From Selenomonas sp. TAMA-11512 (GTDB lineage: Bacteria; Bacillota; Negativicutes; Selenomonadales; Selenomonadaceae): DNA of 64,000 bases. Positions within the stretch are counted from its first letter, which is position 1, and each line of letters begins with the position of its first letter. The translations under genes and the position numbers were made by a program. The DNA is taken from the NCBI RefSeq assembly GCF_037076525.1, contig NZ_AP029018.1, positions 372,001 through 436,000 of the forward strand, in the 5' to 3' direction. The notes below the pieces were generated by a model that ran no database searches, was not told where the DNA came from, and saw nothing but the letters and a program-made list of their open reading frames with translations. This document shows, one piece after another, positions 34,284-43,882 of this stretch.

Positions 34284-35150
34284 ATGGCGAAACTGGCATT
34301 CTTAGGCCCTGTCGGCACGCACAGCGAAGCGGCCGCCATGCATCTGGCAAAGCTTCGCGGGCTCGACGATGCGCTGTGTCCCTATCCGGACATCTTTCAG
34401 GTGCTCGAGGCAGTTGATCGGGGGGACGTTGACCGAGCACTCGTGCCCGTTGAGAATTCCATGGAGGGTGCCGTCAACATTACGCTCGATGCGCTCATCA
34501 AGGAGCAGAATCTCACGGTGACGGCAGAGCTGATCTGGGGGGTGCACAATCAGCTCATGGCGAAGCCGGGACACGGCGAGATCCGGAAGGTATTGTCGCA
34601 CGTCCAGCCTCTTTCACAGTGCCGCGAATACCTCTCCAAGCACTATCCGAAAGCCGCTCTTGTTGCTACGGCGAGTACATCCGAGGCGGCGAGAGAGGTG
34701 GGGCATTCGGATGTCGCCGAAGGGCTTGCAGCCATCTGCACGAGGCGCGCGGGCGAGCTCAACGATCTCGTTATCGTCGATGAAGAGATACAGGACAGTG
34801 CGGCGAACTGTACGCGCTTCTTTGAAGTCCGTCAGAAGGGCGTGATCTTTGAACCGCTTCCGAAGAATGCCCCGGAGAAGATCCTTCTCATCTGTCTGAT
34901 TGACGGTAAGCGCGCGGGTTCTCTCTGCGATGTGCTCATGGAGTTCTCAAAGCGCGATATCAATATGACGCATATCGAGTCGAGACCCACGAGGATGGAG
35001 CTGGGGACATATATCTTCTTCTTCGACATTGAGCCGGGGGATGATGAGCGCCTTTTACAGGAGACGATTGACTCGGTTGAAAAGAAGAGCATTTGGCTCC
35101 GCGTCATCGGTCGGTTCCCCGTCATCTCAGAGGACAGCGGCAAGGGATGA
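34284..35150 (+). CDS. pheA: prephenate dehydratase with ACT domain
   Basis: A 288-residue monofunctional enzyme that turns prephenate into phenylpyruvate. AFLGPVGTHSEAA opens the periplasmic-binding-like catalytic domain; ALVPVENSMEGAVN and the catalytic NCTRFFEV (the Thr in TRF) follow. The ACT domain near residues 195-275 contains NMTHIESRPTR, the ESRP motif that binds phenylalanine for feedback inhibition. No chorismate mutase domain is fused. GAGGTG precedes the ATG. First gene after the T-box leader. Confidence 0.96.
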   Translation: MAKLAFLGPVGTHSEAAAMHLAKLRGLDDALCPYPDIFQVLEAVDRGDVDRALVPVENSMEGAVNITLDALIKEQNLTVTAELIWGVHNQLMAKPGHGEIRKVLSHVQPLSQCREYLSKHYPKAALVATASTSEAAREVGHSDVAEGLAAICTRRAGELNDLVIVDEEIQDSAANCTRFFEVRQKGVIFEPLPKNAPEKILLICLIDGKRAGSLCDVLMEFSKRDINMTHIESRPTRMELGTYIFFFDIEPGDDERLLQETIDSVEKKSIWLRVIGRFPVISEDSGKG

Positions 35151-35154
35151 AAAG

Positions 35155-35193
35155 CTATATCTCGCAGGCGATTTGCTCGCCTGCGAGATATAG
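35155..35193. terminator. perfect 17-bp hairpin between pheA and aroF
   Basis: CTATATCTCGCAGGCGA (35155-35171) pairs completely with 35177-35193 around TTTGC, five bases after the pheA stop. There is no T-tract, so it may be an mRNA-stability or partial-termination element that tunes pheA against aroF. Confidence 0.6.
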
Positions 35194-35239
35194 ACTGCAT
35201 GTATAGGGCTGATAAGCTGGATAGAAAGGAAGTATACAC

Positions 35240-36271
35240 ATGGTCATTATCATGAATCCGGATGCGACGGCGGAAAATATCAAAGCCGTTATCGAAGCGG
35301 TGCAGAGTGTAGGGCTGGCAGCGAAAGTCATGGAGGGGACGCAGCAGAAAATCGTCGGCGTCCTCGGCGACAAGACAAAGCTCGGTTCCATGGCGATCGA
35401 CGCAATGGAGGGCGTGGAGCAGAGCGTCGCCATCTCGAAGAGCTACAAGCTTGTCAGCCGTGAATTCCATCCGATGTCGTCGGTCATCGATGTTTCGGGC
35501 GTCAAGATTGGCGGAGACGAGCCCGTTATCATGGCAGGGCCCTGCGCTGTCGAGTCGCGCAATCAGCTCCTGGAGGCGGCGGAAATTGCCGCAAAGGGCG
35601 GTGCGCAGTTCCTTCGCGGCGGCGCATACAAGCCCCGCACCTCGCCGTATTCCTTCCAGGGACTCGAAGAGGAAGGGCTCAAGTACCTCGATGAAGCCCG
35701 CTCCAAGTACGGTTTGAAGATCGTCACCGAAGTCACGGAAGTCGAGGCGGTCAAGCCGGTCTCCGACTTTGCCGACCTTCTTCAGATCGGTGCACGCAAC
35801 ATGCAGAACTTTCGACTGCTCAAAGAAGTCGGCCGCTCCAACCGCCCCGTCATGCTCAAGCGTGGGCTTGCGGCGACGCTCGATGAATGGCTCAACGCCG
35901 CCGAGTACATCATGGCGGAGGGCAACCAGAAGGTCATCTTCTGCGAGCGCGGCATCCGCACGTACGAGACCTACACGAGAAATACGCTCGACATGAGCGC
36001 TGTCCCCGCGATCAAGCACCTCTCGCACCTTCCCATCATCGTCGATCCCAGCCACGGTACCGGCAAGTGGCGCATGATCAAGCCGATGTCGCTTGCCGCC
36101 ATCGCCGCCGGAGCCGACGGCCTCATCATCGAGATGCATCCGAATCCGGCGAAGGCACTCTCCGACGGGCCGCAGTCCATCACGCCGGAGCACTACTACG
36201 AAACGATGACGGCGATCAGCAAGCTCGCGAAATTCTTGAAGGACGAGGGAATCAATCCTCTGAATGACTGA
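35240..36271 (+). CDS. aroF: 3-deoxy-7-phosphoheptulonate synthase (DAHP synthase)
   Basis: A 343-residue enzyme of the AroAI-beta type, first step of the shikimate pathway. Residues 1-75 are the ferredoxin-like regulatory domain; the TIM barrel has [42 protein letters not shown] and [10 protein letters not shown]. These are the PEP/E4P and metal-binding motifs. GAAAGGAAG precedes the ATG. It is downstream of pheA under the same T-box, so phenylalanine starvation would raise both the committed and the branch step. Confidence 0.96.
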   Translation: MVIIMNPDATAENIKAVIEAVQSVGLAAKVMEGTQQKIVGVLGDKTKLGSMAIDAMEGVEQSVAISKSYKLVSREFHPMSSVIDVSGVKIGGDEPVIMAGPCAVESRNQLLEAAEIAAKGGAQFLRGGAYKPRTSPYSFQGLEEEGLKYLDEARSKYGLKIVTEVTEVEAVKPVSDFADLLQIGARNMQNFRLLKEVGRSNRPVMLKRGLAATLDEWLNAAEYIMAEGNQKVIFCERGIRTYETYTRNTLDMSAVPAIKHLSHLPIIVDPSHGTGKWRMIKPMSLAAIAAGADGLIIEMHPNPAKALSDGPQSITPEHYYETMTAISKLAKFLKDEGINPLND

Positions 36272-36297
36272 TTGAATACGCTTTGATATGAAATTTG

Positions 36298-36345
36298 AAA
36301 AAGAAGTGAAAGATTGTATGAGCGGTCTTTCGCTTCTTTTTTCGA
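36298..36345 (+). terminator. terminator of pheA-aroF
   Basis: AAAAAGAAG-T-GAAAGA pairs with TCTTTC-G-CTTCTTTTTT, ending in a T-tract. Confidence 0.9.
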
Positions 36346-36393
36346 CAAACCGTAGGCTGCTCGCATCTGAGCATATATTTCGAGGTGAGGATG

Positions 36394-36439
36394 TTAATTT
36401 TCTGACCGTTATGGTATCATAAAATATATGGAGTAAAAT
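36394..36439 (+). promoter_or_regulatory. conserved regulatory block, copy 1, with palindrome TTATG-N4-CATAA
   Basis: The palindrome TTATGGTATCATAA is at 36409-36422, preceded by TTAATTTTCTG and followed by TATATGGAGTAAAAT. Nearly the same block, with the same order of parts, occurs at 43883-43931 upstream of the LysR gene. Likely a promoter with an operator. Confidence 0.6.
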
Positions 36440-36568
36440 CCAAATATGCCCGCACTTGCAGAAATGAAAAATCTATCTGCAGCGGTGCGGCAGCAATCTT
36501 TTTTGCGTGCGTATCATGAGAATGATGCGACACGGTATTCGAATGATATGAACAGAGGAGGAAGTAAA

Positions 36569-36934
36569 ATGGCAACGGCAAAAGTGACCTTCATCGGCTA
36601 TCCGAAGTGCTCGACCTGCCAAAAGGCGGAGAAGTTCCTGCGCGATCACGGATGCGACGCACCGATGCGCGACATCAAGGAGAAGAAGCCGACGGTGAAG
36701 GAGCTGCGCACATGGCATGCGAAGAGCGGTCTGCCGCTGAAGCGCTTCTTCAACACGAGCGGCATGATCTACCGCGACATGGGGCTGAAGGACAAGCTGC
36801 CCGGCATGACGGAGGAGGAGCAGTATGACGTCTTGGCGTCGGACGGGATGCTGGTGAAGCGTCCGCTGCTCATCACGAAGGATCGTGTGCTTACGGGCTT
36901 CCGTGAGAAGGAATGGGCAGGGCTTTTTAACTGA
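36569..36934 (+). CDS. ArsC/Spx-family thioredoxin-fold protein
   Basis: A 121-residue protein of the ArsC/Spx/YffB family with the redox motif YPKCSTCQKAEKFL (Cys12 and Cys15 region, CxxC). The C-terminal half contains the usual PLLITKDRVLTGFREKEW. Members act as arsenate reductases, glutathione-linked reductases or the stress regulator Spx; the CxxC form and the basic PRRLL-like end here fit the YffB/Spx-like group and not true ArsC with CX5R. The ATG at 36569 follows GAGGAGGAAG; an in-frame ATG at 36446 has none. It is preceded by the conserved palindrome block. Confidence 0.88.
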   Translation: MATAKVTFIGYPKCSTCQKAEKFLRDHGCDAPMRDIKEKKPTVKELRTWHAKSGLPLKRFFNTSGMIYRDMGLKDKLPGMTEEEQYDVLASDGMLVKRPLLITKDRVLTGFREKEWAGLFN

Positions 36935-36986
36935 GGCTGTGAAGAAAGCGATGAAAAACACCGAGAAGGCACATGGAGGATAGGAG

Positions 36987-38447
36987 ATGGCAAGTATTCG
37001 GAAAACACTGACGGCACTCTTCGATTTGCGGCAAGACCTTGCTCCCATGGAGGAGATTGAAGAGCGCATTCGCTCGGGAGGCACACTTCAAGGGACGAAT
37101 CTGTGTATTCTCATCTTGGCGATATTTATCGCCTCGGTCGGATTGAATATGAACAGCACCGCCGTCATCATCGGCGCGATGCTGATCTCACCCCTTATGG
37201 GTGTGATTCTGTCGATTGGGTACGGCATGGCATCCTATGATGTGTCGTATGTAAAGGAAAGCCTGCTGAAACTATCGGTGCAGGTCGGGCTGTCTGTTCT
37301 TGCGTCGGCTATTTACTTTTTGCTGACGCCGATTGATACGCCATCATCCGAACTGCTGGCGCGGACGACGCCGACGATCTGGGATGTGCTCATTGCAATC
37401 TTTGGCGGACTCGCAGGCATCATCGGCATAACGCGCGTTGAAAAGAGCAATGTCATTCCCGGTGTGGCCATCGCAACGGCGCTGATGCCGCCGCTGTGTA
37501 CGGCGGGCTACGGGATAGCCGTACACTCGATGCCGTATGCGCTCGGGGCACTGTACCTGTTCTTTATCAACAGCTTCTTTATCTGCCTGACCGCGTTCTT
37601 TGTATTGAAGGTGATCGGTGTTCGGCACTGTGCGAATGTGACGGAGGAGGTGCTGTATCGTCAGCGCATATTCCTGATTGCGTGCAGCGTGCTCATCGTC
37701 ATACCGAGCCTTTTCCTGGCATACAGGAGCGTATGCGAAAATCTTGAAAATGAGCAGGCAAAGCATTTTGTGGAGCAGGGGCTCGGCAAACACGGCCCGC
37801 AGGTGATCAGCTATCATCTTTATCCCGAGCAGCGACTGCTGGAAATCCTGATGTTCGGCGTGCCGATTCCCGATGAGGAAGCGGATAATCTCTCTGCGGC
37901 GATGCGCCATTACTCCATGTTGTCTGACTTCGAGCTGCGCATTTTACAGAATGAGTCGGGACTGGCGGCAGAGGACCTCGAGGAGTTGATCGAGCGCCGC
38001 CTGCAGGAAAACAGGGAGGCGGGCACGCACGCCGCGAAGGAGAGTGAGCTGCAGCTTTATCGGCAGCGCAGCCGCGCCTACTATCCCGCCTATCAGGATG
38101 CCAAGCGCGTCGAGGAGGTGCGGAAAGCGCTCGCGAGGAAGGCGCATGTGCTCTTTCCGCAGATTGCCGATGTCGAGGTCGGGCGTCTGATCTCCGGCGG
38201 CAATCAAGCGGTTCCTGCGGAAGGTGAAGCCGCCTCTCCCGCGGAGCCGCCCTCCGCCGACGAAGCGGCAGCCGAGGAGAGGTTCATGGTAATCGTGTAC
38301 GTCCGGGAGCCGATCCCGGCAGAGGAAGCGGGACGGCTCCAACGTTGGCTTGCGAGCGAGGTGAATGCGGCCGTCGTGCTGAACATTCAGCAAGTCGTTC
38401 GTGCAGGGGCAGATCCCGTCTCCGGAAACGGCATACAATGGGAGTGA
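36987..38447 (+). CDS. DUF389 (TIGR00341-like) inner membrane protein
   Basis: A 486-residue protein. After a short cytoplasmic N-terminus there are about six to seven helices (LCILILAIFIASVGLN, STAVIIGAMLISPLMGVILS, VIPGVAIATALMPPLCTAGY, ALYLFFINSFFICLTAFFVL), the region that defines DUF389. The C-terminal 230 residues are soluble and Glu/Ala-rich, with a Pro/Ala/Glu linker near residue 410. Function is unknown. It lies 52 bp after the ArsC/Spx-like gene and may share its transcript. The 200 bp after it hold no feature I recognise. Confidence 0.88.
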   Translation: MASIRKTLTALFDLRQDLAPMEEIEERIRSGGTLQGTNLCILILAIFIASVGLNMNSTAVIIGAMLISPLMGVILSIGYGMASYDVSYVKESLLKLSVQVGLSVLASAIYFLLTPIDTPSSELLARTTPTIWDVLIAIFGGLAGIIGITRVEKSNVIPGVAIATALMPPLCTAGYGIAVHSMPYALGALYLFFINSFFICLTAFFVLKVIGVRHCANVTEEVLYRQRIFLIACSVLIVIPSLFLAYRSVCENLENEQAKHFVEQGLGKHGPQVISYHLYPEQRLLEILMFGVPIPDEEADNLSAAMRHYSMLSDFELRILQNESGLAAEDLEELIERRLQENREAGTHAAKESELQLYRQRSRAYYPAYQDAKRVEEVRKALARKAHVLFPQIADVEVGRLISGGNQAVPAEGEAASPAEPPSADEAAAEERFMVIVYVREPIPAEEAGRLQRWLASEVNAAVVLNIQQVVRAGADPVSGNGIQWE

Positions 38448-38646
38448 GTGCTCTTTGCGAAATCCTGTCTCCTCACCAGATCAAAAGCGCAGCAACGCGA
38501 TTTGACGGGACGATATGACCCGCGGCGAAGGGACTATAAGAGGCTTTGCAAATGGGAGAAGTTTTCATGGACAAGCAGAGGGACGAGTTGTAAAATAGAT
38601 TAAAGCATTATTAATTTGAAAGCTATAAGAGGGGGATGGGGATAAA

Positions 38647-40617
38647 ATGAATTTACGCGCAAAGATCATGATGTTTGTCGGCGTTCCGCTGCTTGTCATT
38701 TTCCTTATATTGTTGGGGACGATTTATTGGAAGGCGTCGGACAGCATCAAGGATGTCGCGTCGCGTGAGATGATGCAGATGGCGCAGGTGTATGCCGCCA
38801 ATATCAACACGGCGCTCCGGACGAAATCCCGCGAGCTTGAGACCGTTACACGGCTGTGGGGGACGGAGGGCGCATCTTACGACGAGATGGCGATCGGCGC
38901 GCGTGAATTGGCAACGAAGACATCCGATTTCTTTGTCGGCTTTCCCGATCAGCCGTTTATTGACGGAGCGGGATTCGATATACCGAGTGATTTTGACGCG
39001 ACCTCACGCGGCTGGTATAAGGAAGCGGTAGGATCGACGGCGGTTTGCCAGTCCACCGTCTACAAGGCCGCAAACGGTGCGCCGGTCGTCAGCTTCAGCT
39101 CCGCCATTCGCAGCGGAGGGAAGGTTGTCGGCGTCGCGGGCTGTGATCTGAACTTGGACATAGCTGAGGAGATGCTGTCGAAGGCAAAGATCTATGAGAC
39201 GGGGAAAGCGTTCCTCATCACGAAGGAAGGCAATTTTATCTACCATGACAAGTATTCCCTGGATGACAGCATCTCTTCGGTGAGTGATTCGGAGCTTCAG
39301 GCACTGGCTGCAACCTTCCTCTCAGGAAAGGCGGTCTTTACGTCGAGTCCGAACAGCGAGGACAACTTCTATGCCTCGATGCCGGTCGGGGATTCCGGAT
39401 GGGTGCTCGTCCTTTGCGTGCCGCAGGCGGAAGTATTCGCTTCCGCGACAGAGCTTCTCGGCATCATGGCAGGCATTGCGGTCGCGGCGTTCCTCCTGCT
39501 CGCCGCAGTTCTCTTCTATATTGCCCGCCTTATCTCTGTTCCTGTCGAAGAGCTCGCAGCATTTGCTTCGAACGTTGCGCAGGGGGATCTTCGCAGTATG
39601 CCGCAGCCGCTCGATCGTGCGGATGAGATCGGCACGCTCCACAATGCGTTTTGCAATATGACGGAGAATCTTCGCGAACTCATACGCCAGGTCAGCGAGA
39701 TGGCGGGACGAGTCGTCTCATCGTCTTCCGATCTGACGGAGAATACAAAGGAAGCGGCGCAGGCCTCCGAGTATGCGGCAAAATCAGTCGGGCAGATTGC
39801 AGAGACCTCAAAGGAGCAGAGTGAGACGATCGTTTCCGCGGCAGCTCTGATGAAGGAGGCGTCCTCCAGGATCGGCGAGGTGGCGGAGGTCATCCGTACG
39901 ATTGTTTCTTCGGCGAAATCGACGGAAGCCGAAACGCGTGACGGACAGGATATTCTAAACAATACGATCAACAAGATGGGCACGCTGAAGGATGAAGCGG
40001 ACGTCGTTACGGAAACGATGCGAGGTCTGCAGAACAGTGCGCATGAAGTCTCGACGATTGTCGAGATGATTACGGATATCTCCGAGCAGACGAATCTCCT
40101 TGCGCTCAATGCCGCAATCGAGGCGGCGCGTGCCGGTGAACACGGCAAGGGCTTTTCTGTCGTTGCGGATGAGGTGAGGAAGCTCGCCGAGCAGTCGAAG
40201 GAAGCGACCACGAATATCTCTGTGCTGCTAAACGAGAATGCGGCTCAGATGGATAAGACCTTCCGCGCCATGGAAGAGCAGGCGGTCAACGTCGAGGAGA
40301 GCGTGGAAGAGATTCATCGTTCCGGAGAGAAATTCAAGGCAATTGCTTTGCTCATCAAAGAACTTTCGGAGAGCATCGACCACATTGCGCAGATCACGCA
40401 GTCGGTAGAGCAGACCAATCAGCGTGCCGTCCACTCCATTGAAGAGCTGAGCAGCGGATCGAATGATGCGGACACGAAGATGCAGGCGGAAGTGGCGAAT
40501 ATCACGACTGTTGCAGAGGAACAGGCCGCCTCGATGTCGGAGATTGCGGCTGCAACCCGTACGCTGTCCGAGATCGCACAGGAGCTGCAGCAGTCGACGA
40601 AGCAGTTCCGGACGTAA
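38647..40617 (+). CDS. methyl-accepting chemotaxis protein with dCache domain
   Basis: A 656-residue chemoreceptor: TM1 (about 8-28), a periplasmic dCache_1 domain (about 35-270), TM2 (about 275-300), HAMP (about 300-352) and the signalling domain (about 380-640) with the conserved tip [20 protein letters not shown]. The sensor has [11 protein letters not shown], then a Tyr in STVYKAANG and an Asp in [11 protein letters not shown], matching the RxWY..Y..D pattern of amino-acid-binding dCache sensors. AGGGGGATGGGG precedes the ATG. No che genes are nearby. Confidence 0.95.
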   Translation: MNLRAKIMMFVGVPLLVIFLILLGTIYWKASDSIKDVASREMMQMAQVYAANINTALRTKSRELETVTRLWGTEGASYDEMAIGARELATKTSDFFVGFPDQPFIDGAGFDIPSDFDATSRGWYKEAVGSTAVCQSTVYKAANGAPVVSFSSAIRSGGKVVGVAGCDLNLDIAEEMLSKAKIYETGKAFLITKEGNFIYHDKYSLDDSISSVSDSELQALAATFLSGKAVFTSSPNSEDNFYASMPVGDSGWVLVLCVPQAEVFASATELLGIMAGIAVAAFLLLAAVLFYIARLISVPVEELAAFASNVAQGDLRSMPQPLDRADEIGTLHNAFCNMTENLRELIRQVSEMAGRVVSSSSDLTENTKEAAQASEYAAKSVGQIAETSKEQSETIVSAAALMKEASSRIGEVAEVIRTIVSSAKSTEAETRDGQDILNNTINKMGTLKDEADVVTETMRGLQNSAHEVSTIVEMITDISEQTNLLALNAAIEAARAGEHGKGFSVVADEVRKLAEQSKEATTNISVLLNENAAQMDKTFRAMEEQAVNVEESVEEIHRSGEKFKAIALLIKELSESIDHIAQITQSVEQTNQRAVHSIEELSSGSNDADTKMQAEVANITTVAEEQAASMSEIAAATRTLSEIAQELQQSTKQFRT

Positions 40618-40645
40618 TTCGGATAAGTATAAGGATACGAAAGAT

Positions 40646-40834
40646 ATGGCATCGCACTTACAGGAGCCGCCGAACAGGTCGGTAAAGTGCGGTGCCTGTC
40701 TGTATTGCAGGCAGATGATTCAAAAGGGATGTATCAGGAAGCGAAATTGCACGGATGTCATCGGATGCATGCTCTTTGCCATGCCGCCGTACGTTCCGGG
40801 ATTGCTGCAGGGGAGACGATGTTATGACGGATGA
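40646..40834 (+). CDS. possible small Cys-rich protein
   Basis: A 62-residue frame starting MASHLQEPPNRSVKCGAC and containing seven Cys residues, with KCGACLYCRQMIQKGCIRKR then NCTDVIGC resembling a zinc or Fe-S knuckle. It begins 28 bp after the chemoreceptor stop with only a weak GGATACGAAAG site and overlaps the downstream gene by 11 bases. It could be a real metal-binding small protein or a chance frame. Confidence 0.4.
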   Translation: MASHLQEPPNRSVKCGACLYCRQMIQKGCIRKRNCTDVIGCMLFAMPPYVPGLLQGRRCYDG

Positions 40835-41438
40835 ACACGATATAGAGCTGCGGCCGTTTCCGCCGTTTCTGCCGCCGAACGCGACGGTGATGATGATGGG
40901 GACATTCCCGCCGGCGGCGGAAAAGCGGACGATGGAGTTCCACTATCCGAACTTCCAAAACGATATGTGGCGCGTCTACGGACTCGTCTTCTTCGGCGAG
41001 GCGATGCACTTTCAGCGTGCGGGAGAAAAGGCGTTTGACGCCGAGCGCATCAAAGCGTTCCTCACGGAGCGGGGGATAGCCTCCTGCCCGACCGTGCGCC
41101 GTGCGATCCGCGGGCACGGCAACGCCTCGGATGCGTTTTTGGAGGTCGTGGAGACCGTCGATCTGCCCGCCGTGCTGGAAGAGATACCGCACTGCCGGCG
41201 CATCTGCACGACGGGCGGCAAGGCGTCGGAGATCCTGCTCAGCCTCGTTGAGACCGATGTAAAGGCAAAGGACTTCAAGACGGGCATGACGATTGAGGCG
41301 CGCTGCGACGCACGCGGCCTCCTTATCACGCGCATGCCGTCCACCTCGCGCGCCTACCCGATGAAGCTCGAGAAGAAAGCCGAGGCGTATCGAAAGTTCT
41401 TTGTGGAGGCAGGGATTTTGACAGCGAATAGAATATAG
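40824..41438 (+). CDS. uracil-DNA glycosylase superfamily protein
   Basis: A 204-residue protein. The N-terminal MMMGTFPPAAEKRTMEFHYPN carries the GxxP-type motif of the UDG superfamily, FWRV-like MWRVYGLVFFG follows, and ITRMPSTSRAYPMKLEKK near the C-terminus contains the PSTSRA region with the expected catalytic-loop position. It probably removes damaged or mispaired uracil-type bases; the exact subfamily is unsure. ATG at 40824 follows GGGGAGA. It ends at the first of two identical hairpins. Confidence 0.8.
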   Translation: MTDEHDIELRPFPPFLPPNATVMMMGTFPPAAEKRTMEFHYPNFQNDMWRVYGLVFFGEAMHFQRAGEKAFDAERIKAFLTERGIASCPTVRRAIRGHGNASDAFLEVVETVDLPAVLEEIPHCRRICTTGGKASEILLSLVETDVKAKDFKTGMTIEARCDARGLLITRMPSTSRAYPMKLEKKAEAYRKFFVEAGILTANRI

Positions 41439-41479
41439 AAAAACGGCACGATATGACATTTCAATCATATTGTGCCGTT
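41438..41479. repeat. 42-bp hairpin/terminator, copy 1
   Basis: AACGGCACGATATGA pairs with TCATATTGTGCCGTT around CATTTCAA. It is identical over 42 bp to 44881-44922. It lies between convergent genes and can terminate both. Confidence 0.85.
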
Positions 41480-41496
41480 CCTCTATGTATCGGTTG

Positions 41497-42423
41497 TTAT
41501 TTATCGTGAATGAGGAGCTCCAGAACGTCGGGGCGCGCGTAGTGCCCGCACGGATCGAACTCCATCTTCGCCGCGGCCGCCTTTCCGAGGTCCAAGTCGG
41601 CAACGATGAGCTCCTCCTTATCCCAAACGGGCTCTGTAAGGAACTCGCCGAATGGGTCGATGATGCAGCTGCCGCCGCGGCAGGCGATATTGGGCAGGCG
41701 GTCGATTTCTTCCTTGCAGTGCAGCTGATCGCGGGGATAGTCATCGCGCGTGAAATACATGTCCGCATTGATGAAGTAGCAGCGCCCTTCAAGGCCGATG
41801 TGCCGCACCGTATTGATCCACGATTCCACATCGTTCGTGTTCGGCGCAATGAAGATGTTCACGCCGCGCTGGTAGAGCGCCGCACGTGCGAGCGGCATGT
41901 AATTCTCCCAGCAGATGAGGCTGCCGAGAGGCCCCCAGGGGCTGTCAATCGTCGGGAAGTAGCCGCGGTTTGCGTCGCCCCAGACAAAGCGCTCCGCGCC
42001 TGTGGGCTTGAGCTTGCGATGGATGGAGGCAAGCTCGCCGTCCGGCGTGAACATGATGTTCGTGTTATAGAGCGTACCGGTCGTATCGTCGCGTTCGGAG
42101 ATGCCGATGCTGAGGTAGATGTGATGCTTCTTTGCCGCTGCACCGAGCGCCGCTGTTTCTGCTTCCGGGCAGACAACGGAGTTGTCATAATAGAGATTCC
42201 AATCCTTGCGGCCGTCTTCATCGCGGCTGCCGACCTTGAAGCCGAACGTCATGCCGAGCGGATAGCCGGGAATGAAGAGCTCGGGAAATACGACGAGCTC
42301 GGCACCCATCGCCGCGGATTTTTCAATCCAGACCAGTGCTTTTTCGAGGGATGCCGCCTTGTCAAACATGACGGGAGACGCCTGGACAAGAGCAAGTCGG
42401 CAGGTTTCTTTCAGATCTTTCAT
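41497..42423 (-). CDS. nitrilase / carbon-nitrogen hydrolase
   Basis: A 308-residue member of the nitrilase superfamily. The Glu-Lys-Cys triad is visible: FPELFIPGYP (Glu48), HRKLKPTGAER (Lys), and LICWENYMPLAR (Cys). The CWEN context is that of true nitrilases, not amidases such as omega-amidase (CYD) or carbamoyl hydrolases. It would convert an organic nitrile to acid and ammonia. AAGGAGA precedes the ATG. It follows the alsT-like symporter gene by 22 bp and is probably its operon partner. Confidence 0.88.
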   Translation of the reverse strand: MKDLKETCRLALVQASPVMFDKAASLEKALVWIEKSAAMGAELVVFPELFIPGYPLGMTFGFKVGSRDEDGRKDWNLYYDNSVVCPEAETAALGAAAKKHHIYLSIGISERDDTTGTLYNTNIMFTPDGELASIHRKLKPTGAERFVWGDANRGYFPTIDSPWGPLGSLICWENYMPLARAALYQRGVNIFIAPNTNDVESWINTVRHIGLEGRCYFINADMYFTRDDYPRDQLHCKEEIDRLPNIACRGGSCIIDPFGEFLTEPVWDKEELIVADLDLGKAAAAKMEFDPCGHYARPDVLELLIHDK

Positions 42424-42445
42424 GAGAATGTCTCCTTATTATACG

Positions 42446-43837
42446 TTACGAATTTCGGCTGCGATAAAGCTCGACAACGTCGGCGTCATAGTCCCACATA
42501 GGGGTATCGGACACCTTCTTTTGCTCCTGATAATCCTTCAGAGCGAAGGCGACGTATTTTGACAGACGGAAGAGTGCGATGACGTTGAAGAGAACCATGA
42601 GCGCACCGAAGAGATCCGCGAACTCCCACATAGACACGACGGGGACGATGGAGCCGAAGAGAATCAGGCATAGGGCAAAGATGCGGTAGCCTGTCACTGC
42701 ATGTTTTTTGTTCGGGAAGAGATAGCGCGTATTGACTTCCCCATAGTACATATTGGCGAGGAGTGTCGTGTAACCGAAGAGGAACATGGCGGCAGCTACG
42801 AGCCAGTAGCCGAGGTCGCCGAATGAGGCGGAGAATGCGGCCTGCGTCAGCTGTATACCGGTAATCTGACCGTTCAGAGCACCGGAGAGCAGGATGCAGA
42901 ACGCTGTGCAGCTGCATACGATGATGGTCGTTACGAAGACGCCGAGCATACCCGAGAGCCCCTGATTGACCGGATGCTTGACATTGGCGGCGGCGTGCAT
43001 GGAGGGGGTCGTACCTGCGCCCGCATCATTGCTGAATAGACCGCGTGCCACACCGTAGCGGAACGCCTCCTGTACCGTGTAGCCGAGTACACCGCCGGCC
43101 GCCTGCTGAACGCCGAAAGCAGAATTGATGATGAGGCGGAGCATATCCATGATCCATTCCGCATGCGTCACGAGGACAATCAGTGCGAGGATGATATAGG
43201 CAAACGCCATAAAGGGAACGACGTAGGAAGCGACTGTCGAGAGGCGCTTGATGCCGCCGAAGATGACGAGAGCCACGAGGACAACGAGAATGGCGCCGAT
43301 AGCGAGCGGAGGCATCGCCGCCTGACCGCTGAAGGAGCCGGCGATAGAGTTGCTCTGCACCATGCAGTAGACGACTCCGTTGCCGAGAATGACGGAGATC
43401 GAGAAAAGGATGGGCAGCACCTTTGCGTTCAGTCCGCGACGCATGTAGTAGGCGGGACCGCCGCGAAACGTCGTGCCGTCCTCATTTTTCACGCGGAAGA
43501 TCTGCGCAAGTACAGCTTCGCCGAACATGATGGGCATGCCGAGAATCGCCGTCACCCACATCCAGAAGATGGCGCCGGGGCCGCCGGAGGCGAGCGCCGT
43601 GGCAACGCCGACGAGACTGCCGGCACCGACCTCACTGCCGATGGCGGAGCAGAGCGCGCCGAACGCGCTGACGCCGGAAGTATCGCGGCTGGCCTTCCAC
43701 AGATTCGGCACGAGCCGGGTGAAGTAGCGCACTTGCGGGAATCCGAGGCGCAGCGTGTAAAAAATACCGCACGACAGCAGGATGCCGGCGATCAGCCAGC
43801 CCCAAAAGACACCGTTGATGGCCTTGATGATTTCCAC
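42446..43837 (-). CDS. AGCS-family sodium/amino acid symporter
   Basis: A 463-residue inner membrane carrier of the alanine/glycine:cation symporter family with about 11 helices. Family motifs include GSEVGAGSLVGVATALASGGPGAIFWMW (split: GSEVGAGSLVGVATALAS, GGPGAIFWMW) and FRGGPAYYMRRGL. It takes up alanine, glycine or a related compound with Na+. The GTG at 43837 is preferred, since AAAGGAGAG lies eight bases upstream; the in-frame ATG at 43855 contains that site. It heads the minus-strand nitrilase unit and diverges from a LysR gene. Confidence 0.9.
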   Translation of the reverse strand: MEIIKAINGVFWGWLIAGILLSCGIFYTLRLGFPQVRYFTRLVPNLWKASRDTSGVSAFGALCSAIGSEVGAGSLVGVATALASGGPGAIFWMWVTAILGMPIMFGEAVLAQIFRVKNEDGTTFRGGPAYYMRRGLNAKVLPILFSISVILGNGVVYCMVQSNSIAGSFSGQAAMPPLAIGAILVVLVALVIFGGIKRLSTVASYVVPFMAFAYIILALIVLVTHAEWIMDMLRLIINSAFGVQQAAGGVLGYTVQEAFRYGVARGLFSNDAGAGTTPSMHAAANVKHPVNQGLSGMLGVFVTTIIVCSCTAFCILLSGALNGQITGIQLTQAAFSASFGDLGYWLVAAAMFLFGYTTLLANMYYGEVNTRYLFPNKKHAVTGYRIFALCLILFGSIVPVVSMWEFADLFGALMVLFNVIALFRLSKYVAFALKDYQEQKKVSDTPMWDYDADVVELYRSRNS

Positions 43838-43882
43838 GAAAAACTCTCCTTTCAAAATTAGTTAATTGAGATACGGAAGCAT

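Noticed and set aside
43837-43855. ATG start of the AGCS symporter at 43855
   Set aside because: The sequence right after this ATG is the AAAGGAGAG ribosome binding site for the GTG at 43837.
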